A DNA stretch of 64,000 nucleotides from the NCBI RefSeq assembly GCF_003063665.1, contig NZ_NESF01000002.1, positions 214,571 through 278,570 on the forward strand. Reading direction: 5' to 3'. This DNA comes from Limnohabitans sp. Hippo3. GTDB lineage: Bacteria > Pseudomonadota > Gammaproteobacteria > Burkholderiales > Burkholderiaceae_C. The notes below the pieces were generated by a model. The model was not told the origin of the DNA. It made no database searches and saw nothing but the letters and a program-made list of their open reading frames with translations. Positions 62,849-64,000 of this stretch are shown here, piece after piece; the stretch's first letter is position 1; every line of letters starts with the position of its first letter. The position numbers and the translations under genes are program-made.

Positions 62849-63700
62849 TCAGGTGCGACTGCCAGCCAGACCGGAAGGCTTCCAGATCAGGATGGCGATC
62901 ATGAAGATGAAGGGCAGCAGCACCGACAGCTGCGGCATGTAAACCGCGCCAATCGCCTGCATCATCCCCAGCAGCAGCGCGGCCACGAATGCGCCAGCCA
63001 GCGACCCCAAACCACCGATCACCACCACCACGAAGGAGTCGATCAGCACGTCTGAACTCATGTGCGGCGAGAGCGACAAAAAGGGTGCAGCCACCACACC
63101 CGCCAGACCTGCCAGCGCACTGCCAAGACCCACCACACCCGCACTCACCGCATCGGTGTTAACGCCTTGCATGGAGGTGGTGACCGGATCGGTGCTGGCG
63201 GCCCGCACAAACAAACCAATGCGCGAGAAACGCAGCCACAGCGTCAAACCCAGCGCTACAGACAGACCCACCACGATCACGCCAATGCGGTAAGCAGGCA
63301 CCTGGTCACCCAGCAAGTCGACGGTGAAGTTGAGCAAATCCGGTGTGAACAGCGAGTGATTGGCCTTGCCCCAAATGAAGACCACCAGATCTTCCAGGAT
63401 GAGCAGCAGGCCAAAGGTCACCAGCATCACGGAGAGCGGTTCACGGTCCTGCAGCAGGCGCAAACCATAGCGGTCGAGCAACACACCAAACAACGCCATG
63501 GCCGCAGGTGCAGCCACCAGCGCGACCCAAAAATTGCTGTGTGTGGCCACCGTGAACCCGATGTAGGCCCCCAGCATGTACAGCCCGCCGTGGGCAAAGT
63601 TCACCACACGGCGCAGGCCGTAGATCAACGCCAGGCCCGAGCTCATAATGATGAGCAAGGAACCGTAGACCAGGCCGTTGAATAAATTGATGGTCAGCAT
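62849..63700 (-). CDS. livH: Branched-chain amino-acid type ABC permease LivH
   Basis: A 283-residue permease with about eight helices. It begins NLFNGLVYGSLLIIMSSGLALIYGL, followed by RRVVNFAHGGLYMLGAY, the LivH motif. AGGAG before the ATG fixes the start at MLTINL. It is the first transporter gene; etfA lies 67 bases upstream. Confidence 0.94.
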   Translation of the reverse strand: MLTINLFNGLVYGSLLIIMSSGLALIYGLRRVVNFAHGGLYMLGAYIGFTVATHSNFWVALVAAPAAMALFGVLLDRYGLRLLQDREPLSVMLVTFGLLLILEDLVVFIWGKANHSLFTPDLLNFTVDLLGDQVPAYRIGVIVVGLSVALGLTLWLRFSRIGLFVRAASTDPVTTSMQGVNTDAVSAGVVGLGSALAGLAGVVAAPFLSLSPHMSSDVLIDSFVVVVIGGLGSLAGAFVAALLLGMMQAIGAVYMPQLSVLLPFIFMIAILIWKPSGLAGSRT

Positions 63701-63767
63701 CTTGTGTCTCCTGTCTCTTTTTCTGGCCGGCACGTTTAAGCGCTGGGTGGGTCGCCTGTGACTGAAT

Positions 63768-64000
63768 TCAAATCGCCTGCGTCAACTCGGGCATGGCCGC
63801 AAACAGATCGGCTTCGAGGCCGAAGTCGGCCACACTGAAGATCGGCGCTTCGGGGTCTTTGTTGATCGCCACAATCACCTTCGAATCCTTCATGCCCGCC
63901 AGGTGCTGGATCGCACCCGAGATGCCCGCTGCGATGTACAGCTGCGGCGCGACGATCTTGCCGGTCTGGCCAACCTGCAGATCGTTGGCGGCGTAACCGG
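63768..64000 (-). CDS. etfA: Electron transfer flavoprotein alpha subunit, C-terminal part
   Basis: The minus-strand frame open at the window edge and ending at 63768 encodes the FAD-binding C-terminus of ETF alpha. The stretches [40 protein letters not shown] and [18 protein letters not shown] are all diagnostic. ETF passes electrons from acyl-CoA dehydrogenases to the quinone pool. Its gene beside MaoC and thioesterase genes fits an acyl-CoA catabolic region that continues outside the window. Confidence 0.95.
   Translation of the reverse strand, partial: GYAANDLQVGQTGKIVAPQLYIAAGISGAIQHLAGMKDSKVIVAINKDPEAPIFSVADFGLEADLFAAMPELTQAI

Noticed and set aside
1..64000. tRNA genes, rRNA, CRISPR arrays, prophage or insertion sequences
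   Set aside because: None was found by eye; XerC is the housekeeping recombinase in its usual dapF-DUF484-xerC setting, not an integrase.

Overview
The window is a GC-rich chromosomal segment of a betaproteobacterium. Gene content and order point to Burkholderiales, most likely Comamonadaceae (a Limnohabitans- or Rhodoferax-like organism). The evidence is accBC-prmA-DUF3426, a KAAP-repeat histone H1-like protein beside nrdAB, a meso-DAP type division/cell-wall cluster, and xerC-DUF484-dapF. Most of the window is conserved housekeeping DNA. I saw no prophage, IS element, CRISPR array, tRNA or rRNA gene.

Layout. (1) 1-2.6 kb: end of nrdA, nrdB, then a histone H1-like gene. (2) 2.7-7.6 kb, minus strand: accB-accC-prmA-DUF3426, preceded by a TlpA-type thioredoxin and an uncharacterised gene; mpl diverges on the plus strand. 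(3) 9-12.4 kb: a DAHP synthase gene preceded by an aromatic-rich leader peptide and an intrinsic terminator (an apparent transcription attenuator), tldD, and a small cytochrome c-like gene with a damaged haem motif. (4) 12.5-18.6 kb, minus strand: RNase II-like, TonB-like, mtgA, ruvC, rodA. (5) 18-37.3 kb, minus strand: the whole dcw cluster mraZ-rsmH-ftsL-ftsI-murE-murF-mraY-murD-ftsW-murG-murC-ddl-ftsQ-ftsA-ftsZ, then lpxC and a YqiA-like hydrolase. Most neighbours overlap by 1-11 bases, and four 10-bp-spaced MraZ-type repeats sit at the promoter. (6) 37.6-42.8 kb: a DksA with a long H1-like tail and a degraded zinc site, a His-rich COG0523 GTPase, xerC, DUF484, dapF. (7) 42.8-49.2 kb, plus strand: a NUDIX/metallo-beta-lactamase fusion, a pseudouridine-synthase homologue without its catalytic Asp, a cysteine-free IscR homologue, cysK and an FAD oxidoreductase; rnpB (RNase P RNA) lies on the minus strand. 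(8) 49.2-57.5 kb: an accessory-looking regulatory island with three Crp/Fnr-like proteins, two orphan LuxR-type response regulators, a small His-rich protein, a Lon-like protease with atypical ATPase motifs, VF530, a YqjD/ElaB-like membrane protein and a SET-domain protein. (9) 57.5-64 kb, minus strand: MaoC-like dehydratase, thioesterase, a full branched-chain amino-acid type ABC transporter, and the end of etfA.

The most interesting signals are mostly regulatory. They are the aromatic attenuator upstream of DAHP synthase; a recurrent -10 box placed 5-8 bases before the start codon at about ten genes, which suggests common leaderless mRNAs; and a shared 16-bp near-palindrome in the Crp/LuxR island. 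A second theme is proteins that keep their family fold but have lost the defining residues: the IscR, pseudouridine synthase, DksA zinc site, response-regulator receiver, Lon Walker motifs and cytochrome haem motif.

All assignments come from reading the sequence and from recalled family knowledge. No database search was run.
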